Position numbers and translations under genes: made by a program. From contig JAILWY010000009.1 of the NCBI GenBank assembly GCA_022113835.1, positions 19,029,258 through 19,093,257 of the forward strand: 64,000 nucleotides of DNA, read 5' to 3'. The notes below the pieces were generated by a model, which did not search any database, had not been told where the DNA came from, and saw only the letters and a list, made by a program, of their open reading frames with translations. This document shows positions 41,265 to 51,484 of this stretch, piece by piece. The DNA is from Atopsyche davidsoni (taxonomy: Eukaryota > Arthropoda > Insecta > Trichoptera > Hydrobiosidae). Numbering within the stretch: position 1 is the stretch's first letter; each line of letters opens with the position of its first letter.

Positions 41265-43954
41265 GTATGTATATATATATAACAGATTTCGGATACAACA
41301 GACAAAAAATCTGGTCCAATGTAAAAAAAATAAAAACGATTTAAATGCGAAAATGTAAAAAAAATAAATAAAAAATCATGATTTTCGAGAGTTGGTTATA
41401 AAAAAACAGCAAACTTCAGAAGTGCAAACAAATTACCGAAAGCAAGCGCGTCGATATCAAACAGCAACGTCACTTCATGACGAGTGTCCAAAGACAATTA
41501 AATAGATTTTTGTTTGTGTTTTGTATTTTTTATTTATATCTAAATACAATGTATTTACGAAAAAAAGTTTTTGATTTATTTTAAACTTATTTTTATATAA
41601 CGGACTTTCGGCTTTAACTGACACCCCCTCCACCCAATTGGTCCATTATATCGAGGTTTTTACTGTATATATATAGCAGTCACCAACAAGACACTCATCA
41701 ATTAGACCTCATCTCAGGAATATCTCACCTCTGATGGGCATTGGCCTGAGAAACCCAGTCAGGCGTAAGGGTGGAGATGTTTTGTTCAGGATCATAATTT
41801 TGAATCTTCATTCGGCCACAGTCAACGACAAATACTACATCATCAATGGTTATGGATGTTTCTGCAATATTAGTCGACACAATGATTTTTCGTACACCTA
41901 AAATGAATGAATATTTCGAACATACATCTTTTACAGCTTCTGTCAATTGGTTGACAGAATTGGATTCCGTAATTCACCTGAAGGCGGTCGTAGGAAAATA
42001 GCCCTTTGATCCATAGAGTTGAGATGCGAGTGCAGCGGCAAGAGGACGTGTCGCGGTAAGTTGGCCCTCTGCAGGATACTTATGGTGCGTGAGATATCTT
42101 GGAAGCCAGGCAAGAACACTAGAATGGCTCCTGGTGGTCCGCGGCAGAGGTGCTGCACCAATGCTGCCACTAGTTCACAGGACAGCCGCTCTTTGTGCGG
42201 CTCCATTAGATGAGACAGTGTGCGTTCACTGTATTTCCCTTCAGCTCGGAGAGACTCCACATAAGGTGTCATAAAGCTGTCAAACTCTACTCTCTGTATT
42301 TCCTCATGTCGTCTCGCATGCGGATCGCGGGGAACAACCAAATGTGGGAAATTATTGAATTGGGTGGCGTCCAAGACGTCTTCCATATACAGTTCTCGGA
42401 TTGGGAACATGAAACCAGGAATATGCACCACGGGACAGTTGCCAAAGTACACGCGGAGACGATCAATCTCCATTGTGGCACTCATCAGAATCAATTTTAG
42501 ATTTTTTCTTTTTGTTAAAATCTGAAAAGAAAAACAAAACATTTAAAATGAAAATTTTTCTGAGAGCGATGCATACATAAAAAAAATATATGAGAAAATA
42601 TTATTACCGACCAATTTGAGAATAGCCATAAGCATGTCGCTAATGGTCTCCCTCTCGTGCACTTCGTCCAGAAGGAGGTGCGATACACTTTTAAGTGCCG
42701 GGTCGCTTTGGAGTCGCTGAAGCACCACTCCCGCCGTGACAACTTCTATACAGCCGCGTTCTCGGGCTTGCACTCTGCAACAGAGTCCTTGTTACACTTT
42801 GTCACTTTTGTTTGGAATAAAAACTGGTCACTTACGATTCTAGTCGAATGCAGTAACCGACACTCTCTCCAATGGGCTCAGCGCGCTCGGCAGCAATGCG
42901 TGAGGCCACACTGATGGCAGCAATACGGCGCGGTTGTGTTATCAGAATGCGCACCGTTGCAGCGCAACCTGAGGCTGCTGCTTCTTCAAGAAGCAGTTGG
43001 CCCACTTGCGTTGTCTTGCCGCACCCAGTGACACCGCTGATAATGACCACCCGGTTCTTGTCAATGGTCTCAAGTATTATTTTCCGGTGTCGGTATGCTG
43101 GTAATTTTTGACGAAAAGTGAGCATCTCAATGAATTCAGGATCCTTCAGCTTTTGAGAGTGTTCTCGACTTAATGTTTCATTTATTCGATTTTCTATCCC
43201 TTTCGACATGGATCCAAATATTTCAGGTGCAGTCATAGCTTCATCGAGTTTTTCAATGAAGGGAACGGATATAATATCCAAATATTCCCTTTGGAATAAA
43301 GACTCCTCACCGTGAGAGTTGAAGACATTGGTGAAGTTTTCATCATCAGATTGAAACTGGATGTTGTCAAGGAGCATTTTTATCTTACATTGACGATCGT
43401 AAGATAGGGGAAGAAAAGGCTGAAAGAATAACAAATTTAATTTGAGATTGGACATTCATCACAGCTACTTATTAATAATAACTAATTTGCTAATATATAT
43501 GTATTGATCAGCTATAATATCGAGTAACATACATACCGATAATTAGTCGCTTTAAAAGAATATAAAAAAAATAAAAAGTTGAAACACAATTGAAGAAAGC
43601 AACAATGTTTGGCTTACTTTTGGTTATTTACGAATTATTGTACACATTGGATCGGAATGATTGCATGTCGTCGTCTATAGTAGTAATATGAAGAAAAAAG
43701 AAACATACCAAGCGATCGTTAGGAGAAGATTTATAGCGATCTCTGTAATACAAGCCAATTTGTTTGCCTTTAAGATGTGGTGGATGTCCTCTGTGTTTGA
43801 ATACGTCTCTGAAATGCGGGACGCTTTCAATATTCGTCGTCGATGTCGCAGCAACCGGCGAATTAGAATCAGAAGAATGCCTAAAATTAAAATATCTAAA
43901 TCTATTCATACGAGATGGCCGGCGTTTTGACCGATATCCGCGGCCGCTGGACAT
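36058..43954 (-). CDS. DHX36: DEAH-box G-quadruplex helicase DHX36 (RHAU), ten exons, about 960 aa
   Basis: DHX36 is an ATP-dependent helicase that unwinds DNA and RNA G-quadruplexes. Minus-strand exons 43709-43954, 42836-43419, 42612-42774, 41978-42521, 41729-41897, 38701-38931, 38439-38617, 37539-37863, 36211-36588 and 36058-36121 join in frame with GT-AG introns. The N-terminal exon (MSSGRGYR...) carries the RHAU-specific motif [14 protein letters not shown] (about residues 57-70), which binds quadruplexes. Helicase motifs: [11 protein letters not shown] (about 211), Ia [14 protein letters not shown] in place of DEAH/DEIH (about 313), III SAT (about 345), [21 protein letters not shown] and VI QRRGRAGR across an intron. 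Winged-helix, ratchet ([18 protein letters not shown]) and OB domains ([12 protein letters not shown]) follow, ending [14 protein letters not shown]. Intron 5 (2.8 kb) holds foldback and pogo-like MITEs. Length matches human DHX36 (about 1,000 aa). Confidence 0.94.
37065..37215. repeat. foldback MITE copy 9, in DHX36 intron 8
   Basis: AATAAAATACTTGAGTGATT and its inverse AATCACTGAAGTATTTTATT flank a short centre in which the TGACCGGTTTCGCC core has been lost, followed by AAAATGGAATTCCACCAGTA. A centre-deleted member of the GGTGACCGG family. Just before it, GGCCGTAAAGCGAGGTGGTA is a Tigger-like end. Confidence 0.7.
39895..40540. repeat. long foldback element in DHX36 intron 5
   Basis: The left arm (about 40020-40140, with GATTCGTCTGGTACATTTTC and AGATTAAATATAAACCATGT) is answered in inverted order by the right arm (about 40404-40520). 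The centre has ACACGATTTCGCCAGGTAAT and its inverse. Related arms occur at 49845-50045 (single) and 51640-52110. No coding capacity. Confidence 0.7.
41385..41665. repeat. pogo/Tigger-type MITE, partial copy
   Basis: Shares the interior of the element at 32539-32904 and ends ATATCGAGGTTTTTACTG followed by TA. The left terminal repeat is not recognisable. A different Tigger-like end (CGCGTAAAGCAGGGTATTACTG) ends near 41218, next to TA-rich microsatellite. Confidence 0.65.
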
Positions 43955-44514
43955 TATGATGTTTATAAAACACGATAAGATGATACGACGAGTCAACAAA
44001 CAAATTAACCCATAAATTATATTTAAAGTAGTTTAAAAAAAAAAAATTATAAACACAACTGCAGAGGACGCTGTGTTTTTGTTTATTGTTGTTCGAAGAG
44101 TTTAAATTTCAATATCCTTGTGATTGCATTTTTCATGACAGCCGGCAAGCTGTATGTATTGCCAGCATCAAGGCATTAAATATTACGTGGTCCGCCGGGA
44201 AGCAAGCCAGCCAGCCAGCTATGAAATTTATAGACAATAATTAAAATGTTTAAAAAGAAAAATTCATGTAAATTTATGAATTTAGCATTCAAAAATTTAA
44301 AAATATTTGTATTTATGGATTTACGGTATTCTTTTTATGAAATGAATGACATAGTTGGTGAATACTATAAATTGAAATAAATGAAGGCATTTTGAAAATG
44401 GAAGGTTGATTTGGAAAAAAATTATGATAACATTTTAGAATCATCAGTTCATATTTCAAGATTCATTTGTCAGAAGGTCAGTTTGTAAAATGGAGTTTGC
44501 AGTTTGTAATATTA
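43955..44514. other. 5' flank of DHX36
   Basis: AT-rich. No gene recognised. An imperfect CAGC-rich patch lies near 44200. Confidence 0.4.
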
Positions 44515-44846
44515 GGATAGGATAGGTTAGGTTAGGTTAGGTTGGAGTGCCATGGGTACCAAGTCGGACTCAAACCTCCTAGTGGTGCACCCTGGGAGCA
44601 GACGGGTGGAACGGTCATCTCTCAGCTGGCCTCGACCAGAGGAGCGATGATCGAACTGCCTGACTGCTGCTAACCTAGCTCTGCTAGGAGAGCTGCACTC
44701 GGGTTCTCCTTCCAAAACGCCTCTATGGAAGGGGACTCAGTCGCAACAGGGAGCCCTGGGGCCTGACGCGCAACCCACCCAACCCCACGGTGTCAGATAT
44801 CATGCCTACGGGGTGAATGGTACAAGGTGGTTAAACAATTGTATTG
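44515..44846 (+). mobile_element. orphan 5'UTR of a telomere-targeted retrotransposon next to a few TTAGG units
   Basis: Four perfect TTAGG units, preceded by two variant ATAGG units, run straight into about 300 bp that match the first about 320 bp of the full-length telomere element at 56076: TGGTGCACCCTGGGAGCAGA, CTCCTTCCAAAACGCCTCTA, CCCACCCAACCCCACGGTGT and GTACAAGGTGGTTAAACAAT. Similarity stops near 44846. No ORF1, ORF2 or poly(A) follows. Non-LTR copies normally keep the 3' end, so this is a 3'-deleted relic or a rearrangement junction. Confidence 0.85.
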
Positions 44847-45326
44847 TTATGGACCTCCCAACAAGTAAATTACAGTTTCAAAGGACGAATGCCACTTTCG
44901 CCGTTGATGTTATGTTGCTTGTTGATTATGGATGTAGATCAAAAGGCTGGCGAAATGTTTGCGTATTCGTTTATTTATATGAATTGGACAAGACAGAATA
45001 ATACGTGGTTACTGGTCGAGTGCCTGCGTCTCTCTATCTGGTTGCGTTATCGCTGGGGTTGTTGGGTTGTAAAATTAGAAAGTCTCTACCTGCGGTAGGG
45101 GCGGAGCTTAACAAGTCAAATAATGTAGCGGTGTATTTGCACTGACCGCTATATGAGTTGATAAATAATTTATCAACGGAACTATTTGAATGCAAGGTTT
45201 TAGTAAAAAAAAAAAATGACTTGCATCTCGAAACGAGTAACCACGTGAATTAATAACACATTACATGAAGATTGTTAAAACTTTGCTGACATGGTACGCA
45301 GACCACGCAAAAAACATATATCAAAT
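44847..45326. other. intergenic, no gene recognised
   Basis: Ordinary sequence. The last five bases, CAAAT (45322-45326), are the left target-site duplication of the LTR element. Confidence 0.5.
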
Positions 45327-45445
45327 TGTGCTCTATGGTCTGGGAGAGGTATGGCAACACCTAAGATGCAGCGCGGGGGATGATCATTACTGTGGAGAGA
45401 CCCGGTGCAAGTGGACGTAGTAACAATGAGCAAGAGACGACAACA
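45327..45445 (+). repeat. 5' LTR (119 bp) containing the gag start
   Basis: TGTGCTCTATGG...GACGACAACA. Identical to 49095-49213. The ATG at 45426 opens the gag frame, so the first six to seven Gag codons are LTR-encoded. Immediately downstream TTTCGG/CCGAAA (45451-45468) can form a hairpin. Confidence 0.95.
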
Positions 45446-46176
45446 AGCTATTTCGGCCGCTGCCGAAACCAGGGAAAAGCCGATGCAAAGGAAGCTGCAA
45501 GACTTCGTGAAGCCATACGAGTGGGGCGGCGAGTGGCAGCTATGGCTCGCCCGTCTCAAGAAGATGATGCACGCGTGCGGCGAGAGCGACCTCACGCTAT
45601 GCATCCCGATCCTGCTACAGGGTGAGGCGTTCCAGATTTTTATGTCCCTTCCGGACGAGGTGACCACGAATGAAAAAAAGACTTGTTGCGGCACTCGGGA
45701 CCGCGTTCAACCCTCGTCCGGTACCGTCGATCGCCGCATTTTCTACGTGGCGGTTTCAAGAGCAGGCCTCCGTGGAGAAGAACATGGCAGAAGTGCAGCG
45801 TCTCGCCGTCGCGTGCAAGATGTCAGGGGCCGCGATCCTGTACAAATTCATTCAGGGTCTGCCCGACGATTTATCAGAAAAAATACAGTCATGGTTAGGT
45901 GACAAGGAGCCTGACGAGACGGAGCTGATAAGGCAGACGCGCGTACTGCTGAGTGCGCGAACGACAAAGCATGAAGACACGGCGTTACCTGCAGTCGTTC
46001 CTCCGGCGTGGAGACAACGCGACCGCTCTCAGTGGGGAGGGTCGCGTCCCACGCGGGATTACAAAGAGATTGAGTGCTGGACATGCAAGAAGAAAGGCCA
46101 CATAGCCAGAAATTGTCCGTCGGGAAACGGTCAGCGGGAGGCTGGTGCGCCGGTAGTCTCCCGAGGGCAGGACTAA
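45426..46176 (+). pseudogene. gag of the LTR element, with one frameshift
   Basis: Starts MSKRRQQAISAAAETREKP inside the LTR. It continues with a capsid-like helical region (VKPYEWGGEWQLWLARLKKM) and shifts frame at the A-run near 45672, where one extra A separates the first part from the second (LVAALGTAFNPRPVPSIAAF onward). The C-terminal part ends with a CCHC zinc knuckle, CWTCKKKGHIARNC (about 46077-46118), and stops at TAA 46174-46176. About 250 residues in all. The A-run indel could be a mutation or an assembly error. Confidence 0.85.
46122..46163 (+). promoter_or_regulatory. programmed -1 frameshift signal between gag and pol
   Basis: GGGAAAC at 46122-46128 sits exactly in the gag frame as G GGA AAC, the X XXY YYZ slippery pattern also used by known retroviruses. 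Six bases later CGGGAG (46135-46140) can pair with CTCCCG (46158-46163), with extra CTGG/CCGG pairing inside the loop. Slipping back one base leads directly into the protease frame, and gag stops 46 bases later. It lies just after the zinc knuckle. All elements of a canonical signal are visible; use is inferred. Confidence 0.85.
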
Positions 46177-49075
46177 AGGCGCTGCCTATCGTGCGGGCGA
46201 CAATCGGCGGGAGGAGTTTTCGAGCGCTTCTCGATACCGGTTGCTCGCGAACGGTGATCCGTGCGGGCTTATGCCCTGTGCTGTCGCCAGGAAAAATCGA
46301 CATTGTGGCGGTCGACGGGAGCCGAGTGGCGTGCCGCGGGACAGCTTGGGTGAAAATGGAGCTGCTGGACAGGGTGGTGGAAGTCGACACCATTGTCATG
46401 GACCGCGTGCTTGCTGGAACGGACGTGATAGTGGGCATGGACGCCCTTGTCAAGCTGGGCGGCATTCTGATTGACGCGCAGGGGGTGCGCGCGGCCGATG
46501 CGCAGGTAGCGGCCGGGGCGCAGGTAGCTGCCGGGGCGCAGGTAGCGGCCGGGGCGCAGGTAGCGGCCGGGGCGCAGGTAGCGGCCGGGGCGCAGGTAGC
46601 GGCCGGGGCGCAGGTAGCTGCCGGGGCGCAGGTAGCGGCCGGGGCGCAGGTAGCGGCCGGCGCGCAGGTGGCGGCGGGCGCCATCGCGGCCGACACTCAC
46701 CGGATCGCTGATAAGGACTTTGAGGCAGCATTCAGGGGGGGCAAGTGGTCAGTAATCTGGAGGTGGAGAGAGTCCGAGCCAGAGCTTCAGTGTAACGTGG
46801 GCAGGTATAAAAACAGCGCAGGGGCGGAGGCCGAAGAGGCTTTCAAGGCCGAAGTGAGGGATTGGGTAAAGAAGGGTTGGCTGCGTCCATGGGCAGGCCC
46901 GCGAGGTGGAGTGTTGCCACTGATGGTGGTTGTCCAGAAGAATAAAGACAAAGTGCGACCGGTGCTGGACTACAGAGAGCTAAACAAATTTGTGGAATGT
47001 CACCCGGGAGCGGACATAGCAGTGTGCGACGAGACGATACGGCGTTGGAGGAGGGCCCAAGAGCCCGCCAAGATAGTTGACCTCAGATCGGCCTACCTAC
47101 AAATACACGTAGATGAGGCCATGTGGCAGCATCAGCAAGTCGAGTTCGAGGGCAAGCGGTATTGCCTGACGAGGCTGGGCTTCGGACTGAGCAGTGCCCC
47201 TAAAATCATGTCTAAGATTCTAGGCTATGTTTTGGACCAGGATGACACAATAAAGGCAGGCACAGACTACTACATGGACGATATCCTGGTGAACGAGGCA
47301 ATCGTGTCAGTCGACCAGGTGGAGAGTCACTTGAAGAAGTTTGGGCTTCTGCCCAAGCCCGCAACAAAGCTGGAAGGTAACCGTGTGCTTGGGTTGCAGA
47401 TTGAACGAGACAAAGGCGGTCGACTCCTTTTCTGCAGGGGAAATCAGATTCCGGACACACCAAAAGACAAGCTGACACGCAGGGAGTTATTCTCGATCTG
47501 TGGCCGTCTGACCGGTCATTTCCCGGTCTGCAACTGGCTGAGAGTTGCATGCAGCTACATAAAGAGGCGAAGCGAGGGCAAGTCCTGGGACGATGACGTG
47601 GGAGCGTGGGTGCGGCGCCGCCTGGAAGAGATGATCGAGGCAATCCAAGCAAACGACCCGGTGCGTGGGGTATGGACAGTGAAGTCCGGCTGTCGCGGCC
47701 GCATATGGTGCGATGCGAGCTCGATTGCTCTCGGAATTGCCCTAGAGATTGACGGCGAAGTTATTGAAGATGCTACATGGCTGCGCAAGAAAGACGATGT
47801 GGGCCACATAAACGTCGCAGAGCTAGACGCCGCACTAAAAGGAGTGAATCTGGCCCTGAAATGGAACCTCAAGGAAATTGAAGTCATGACAGACTCGGTG
47901 ACTGTTGCCAGCTGGCTGACTTTGACCCTGACGAGAGATGCAAGAGTGCGAACGTCTGGCGCCGCTGAGATGCTGGTCAAAAGAAGATTGGCCCTCTTCA
48001 GGGAAATCATTGACACCTATAACGTGTCGGTCTCAGTGGTGCGAGTGAGCTCGGCCGAAAACAAGGCTGACGCACTCACGAGGGTGAAGAGCTCCTGGCT
48101 GCAAGCAGAATCCAAAGAGAGGCACGCCTGCGCAGCATTGGCAGACCAGCTGCATAACGCTCACCACTTCGGAGTGGACCGAACACTGAGTCTCGCCAGA
48201 CTGGTGGACCCGTCGGTGAGCAGGAAAGAAGTAGAACGTCTCGTCAGCTCTTGTGTGCGATGCAGGGTCATCGATCCAGCACCAGTCACTCACGAGGGAG
48301 GAAACCTGAGTGTGAACGATCCTTGGGTCAGAATAGCCATGGACGTGACACACTACAGCGGAGAAGCCTTCCTCACCCTGGTAGATTGCGGTCCTGGGCG
48401 TTTCGCAATCTGGAAGAGAATCACGATGGAAAGCGGAGCCGAGGTGAGCAGGTGCCTTGAGGAACTGTTCAGGGAGCGAGGACCACCCCTCGAGCTGCTA
48501 ATGGATAACGGCACAGCGTTCCATTCACGGCAGGTGGATCTGGGAATCTCACATCTGGGAATGGCATCGTAGAGCGGAACCACCGCACTGTGAAGAGGAC
48601 AGCAGCGAGGGCGGGCATATCTCCACTCATGGCCGTTTTCTGGTACAACCTGGCAGCTGCGAATCTAGAGTCTGACTCTCCGGCGTCTTCGGTACACGCC
48701 TACAGGTGGCGACATCCGCTGGCTGAACGCGTTCAAGGCAAAGAAGCAGTGGAGTCAGCTTTCAAGGAAGGAGACTCCGTCCTCGTGAAGCCACCCCAGG
48801 CGAAATGTACCTCAGAGTGGAGAATAGCCAAAGTCGACAGGGTGATCTCATCGAACACTGTGTCGGTGAACGGAGTTCCGCGTCACGTATTGGACCTTCG
48901 GCATCACCCGTCACCGAGCAACCGAGACCGGACATGTTCACCCCCAGCAGTCGGAGTTGAAGGTGCCTTGGGGAGAGCGCCTCATCCAGCAGCAGAGGAC
49001 GCCGCTGCGGAGTCATCAGGCAGGCCCGAACGCAAGCGAAGGCCGCCTGCACGGCATGACGACTACGCAATGTGA
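46128..49075 (+). pseudogene. pol of the LTR element (protease, RT, RNase H, integrase), integrase damaged
   Basis: Read in the -1 frame after the slippery site. Aspartic protease FRALLDTGCSRTVI (near 46210); ten AQVAAG repeats (46500-46679); RT with VRPVLDYRELNKF, FGLSSAPKIM and catalytic YMDD (about 47272); RNase H with IWCDASSIALGIAL and INVAELDAALKG; integrase zinc finger (HNAHHFGVDRTL ... CVRC), then MDVTHYSG and LLMDNGTAF with the first two catalytic Asp. Between the second Asp (48504) and the Glu of IVERNHR (48572) only about 22 codons remain, against the usual 35, so about 40 nt are lost and the frame shifts. The C-terminal part resumes at 48560 and ends at 49075, 20 bp before the 3' LTR. 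Confidence 0.88.
46500..46679 (+). repeat. 18-bp minisatellite inside pol (AQVAAG x10)
   Basis: Ten 18-bp units of GCGCAGGTAGCGGCCGGG (with GCT variants) keep the reading frame and insert 60 residues of AQVAAG between protease and reverse transcriptase, acting as a flexible linker or a neutral expansion. Confidence 0.97.
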
Positions 49076-49094
49076 TGTAGACATCAGGGCGGCA

Positions 49095-49213
49095 TGTGCT
49101 CTATGGTCTGGGAGAGGTATGGCAACACCTAAGATGCAGCGCGGGGGATGATCATTACTGTGGAGAGACCCGGTGCAAGTGGACGTAGTAACAATGAGCA
49201 AGAGACGACAACA
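49095..49213 (+). repeat. 3' LTR (119 bp)
   Basis: Identical to 45327-45445, followed by the target duplication CAAAT at 49214-49218. The preceding bases (GACATCAGGGCGGCA) are not a classical polypurine tract. Confidence 0.95.
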
Positions 49214-50089
49214 CAAATCAACTTAAAAAAATAATGTAGTTCGCAGACTACGAAAGAGGTGTAAATATATAATTAGGTACACAAAGAAAAATAAGACATA
49301 CTGTAAAACAAATGTTAGACTCGAACTTTTGTAACACAAATAAATCTGCTCCAATGGAAAAAAATAATACAAAATTCTAAATTTTTAATTGACGATTTTG
49401 GAAAAATATACATGTCTGATCATCATTTTCTATCTAGAAAATATCTTTTGCAAATTGTTTTCCTCCTCGCTCGTTATCTATCCAAATTGGCGCGTAATCT
49501 GGATAGCTTTCCAACAAGGCTTAAAATAAAATGCTCAGATATTCAATAGTTGAATCGACTAGGTAGAGATTCTGCGCGTTGTCCCATTAATTTAAGCTTT
49601 ACTCAGCGGTTGTAAATTCGAATTGTTGTTTTCAATAAAAAAATGATGGTTTGAGCGTTGAACATAAATGTGAGTGGCTAGTGATCGTTTATCGAAAATG
49701 TCTTAAAGACATGTGTGTGCCGAGTAGTTCTCGGTCGAGTGCTAGTTGCACTGAACGCTATGTTTTTCGGAAAAGAAATAAGTTGCTTTAATTTCCGTGA
49801 CTCGGATGCATCTGTTAATTACAACAGTAATGCATTTACACTAAGAAATGGGCCAGATGAATCTCCAAATTCCTACACTTCAATCGGAATTTTTTTTTAA
49901 TCATATTAATAGTAAATTTATAAGAAATAAACATATATTTTATTAGGAAGAAAGAATGTATCAAACTTTTTGCATTTAAATTTTTTCGATTAGTGCAGTG
50001 GATTTTTCGCAAAACGGACTAGAAAATGATCAAAAAAACTCGATTATGTGGACTAGGCCAATAAACGTGTCTCGCCAAGGTATTTTCAA
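49214..50089. other. intergenic with a single-armed foldback fragment
   Basis: About 49845-50045 matches one arm of the foldback family at 39895-40540 (GATGAATCTCCAAATTCCTA, TTTTTCGCAAAACGGACTAG). The rest is AT-rich without a gene. Confidence 0.55.
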
Positions 50090-50770
50090 ACGTTCACATA
50101 CCACGGGAAAAAAATTAAACGGAAGGAAAATGTGTGCCGCATGAGTTGACTGAGAGACAGATGGAAAATCAAAGAACCACTTCCGAAATTTTGGTTTTGC
50201 GGCACGAAAGAAAGAGTTTCCTGCATCGAATTGTCACTAGCGATGAGAAGTAGATTTATTTCGAGAATCCTAAACGCAAAAATCGTTCACCTGGCAAAGC
50301 ATCATCATCGATGGCACGGCCAAATCGTTTCGGAAAGAAGGCTATACTATGCGTTTGGTAGGACCAGAAAGGAATCGTGTACTATGAGGTTCTGAAACCA
50401 GGCGAAACTGTCAATCGGCAACTGATCAATTTGACCCACAAACGAATGATATTGCAGCACGACAAAGCTTCGTACCATAGGCCTTTCATCGTACAGGACA
50501 CCATCAAAACGTTAAAATGGGATCTACTACTGCACCCGACGTATTCACCAGACCTAGCCCCCTTCGATTTTTATTTGTTTCGGTCGATGGTGCATGGATT
50601 GGCTGGGCTACACTTGGCCAATTTCGAAAAAGTGTAAAATTGGTTGGATGAATGGTTTCGGTCCGACGCGTCGTTTTATTGTCACGGTATTCGTGTACTG
50701 ACAGAGACATGGCAAAAATGTGTAGCTAGCGAGGGACGATACTTTGAATAATCCATTTTTTAAATATATT
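50090..50770 (+). pseudogene. degraded mariner transposase (second mariner family)
   Basis: The plus-strand frame 50377-50637 reads MYYEVLKPGETVNRQLINL, MILQHDKASYHRPFI (where D,N of the usual HDNAPSH have changed to D,K) and HPTYSPDLAPFDFYLFRSMV, then a stop and continuation to EGRYFE. Upstream, frames at 50160-50370 preserve pieces such as LRHERKSFLHRIVTSDE with stops. A different mariner from that at 28379, with C-terminal WLDEWF and GIRVLTETWQKCVASEGRYF. Many lesions; an old copy. TIRs not identified. Confidence 0.8.
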
Positions 50771-50988
50771 TTTTGAAATTATCCACTTTTCATTCATAAA
50801 AAAACCAGAAACTTGTGGCACACCTAGTTAGACATATTCAATAATACACAAAAAATGCAAAAAATGCACAAAAAATACATACGTTTTACAATACATATTT
50901 TTATGTTAAATAAATAATAAGTAGTTGTACGATTTTAATGATGGTACCACCATCTATGTTTGGTTGGTAGTATGAGCTATCAAAGTAG

Positions 50989-51484
50989 TGATAGCTCAGG
51001 GAACTGTTTTGCGATCCATGTGCCATATGAGTCATGTGACGGCGAATTGGGACCTAGAGAAGGGGGGGGCAGTAACATATAAAAAGGCGGGCTGGCCTTC
51101 AGCTCGCCCTCTATTTCTCTCTATTCTCGATTCTTCTCTACTCTCTTACTTTATTCTCTAAATCCGCTATCCTCTACTGTCTGTTATCTGTTATTCTCTA
51201 TGTGATATTTTATTGTATGTTGCTTGAAAGTGTATCGAACAAGTGTTAACTTTATGGATAAGTTTTCAATTATATTGTAATAAACGGAAGTTATGGAATC
51301 CGTATTTTATTAGACGAATAGACGCGCAGAATACCCTTAAGTGAAATAGATAACGATCACTAATCCCGATCGAGAAGGCGATTAGTGTTCTCATGCACGC
51401 CTAGTAGCTGATCTTACAACCCAGCTATCATCTACGCGAGCCAGGGTATCCGGAACCGGATACGGAGGAGAAAACGCGCCGACA
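50989..51484. mobile_element. solo LTR, 496 bp
   Basis: Starts TGATAGCTCAGGG and ends GCGCCGACA, with the 4-bp duplication GTAG on both sides (50985-50988, 51485-51488). It contains a promoter-like TATAAAAA at 51078 and AATAAA at 51279-51284 in the right order for a plus-strand LTR. No internal retrotransposon remains. A product of LTR-LTR recombination by inference. Confidence 0.8.

Larger units (their letters stand above)
45327..49213 (+). mobile_element. compact LTR retrotransposon, 3.9 kb, 119-bp identical LTRs
   Basis: Two identical 119-bp direct repeats (45327-45445, 49095-49213), each starting TG and ending CA, enclose gag and pol. The same 5-bp word CAAAT flanks both sides (45322-45326, 49214-49218), a normal integrase-made duplication. 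Pol order protease, RT, RNase H, integrase is that of Ty3/Gypsy-type elements. Unusually, the LTR is very short, shows no TATA box or AATAAA, and contains the gag start codon. I see no tRNA-complementary primer site after the 5' LTR and no clear polypurine tract before the 3' LTR. Identical LTRs imply recent insertion, yet gag and integrase carry indels. Confidence 0.92.

Noticed and set aside
36058..43954. A functional link between the DHX36 quadruplex helicase and the nearby telomere array
   Set aside because: TTAGG has only two consecutive G and forms weak quadruplexes, and physical proximity alone does not support a shared role.
46269..46731. Minus-strand repeat proteins (APAATC, RPGRYL units) over pol
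   Set aside because: Antisense of the AQVAAG minisatellite.
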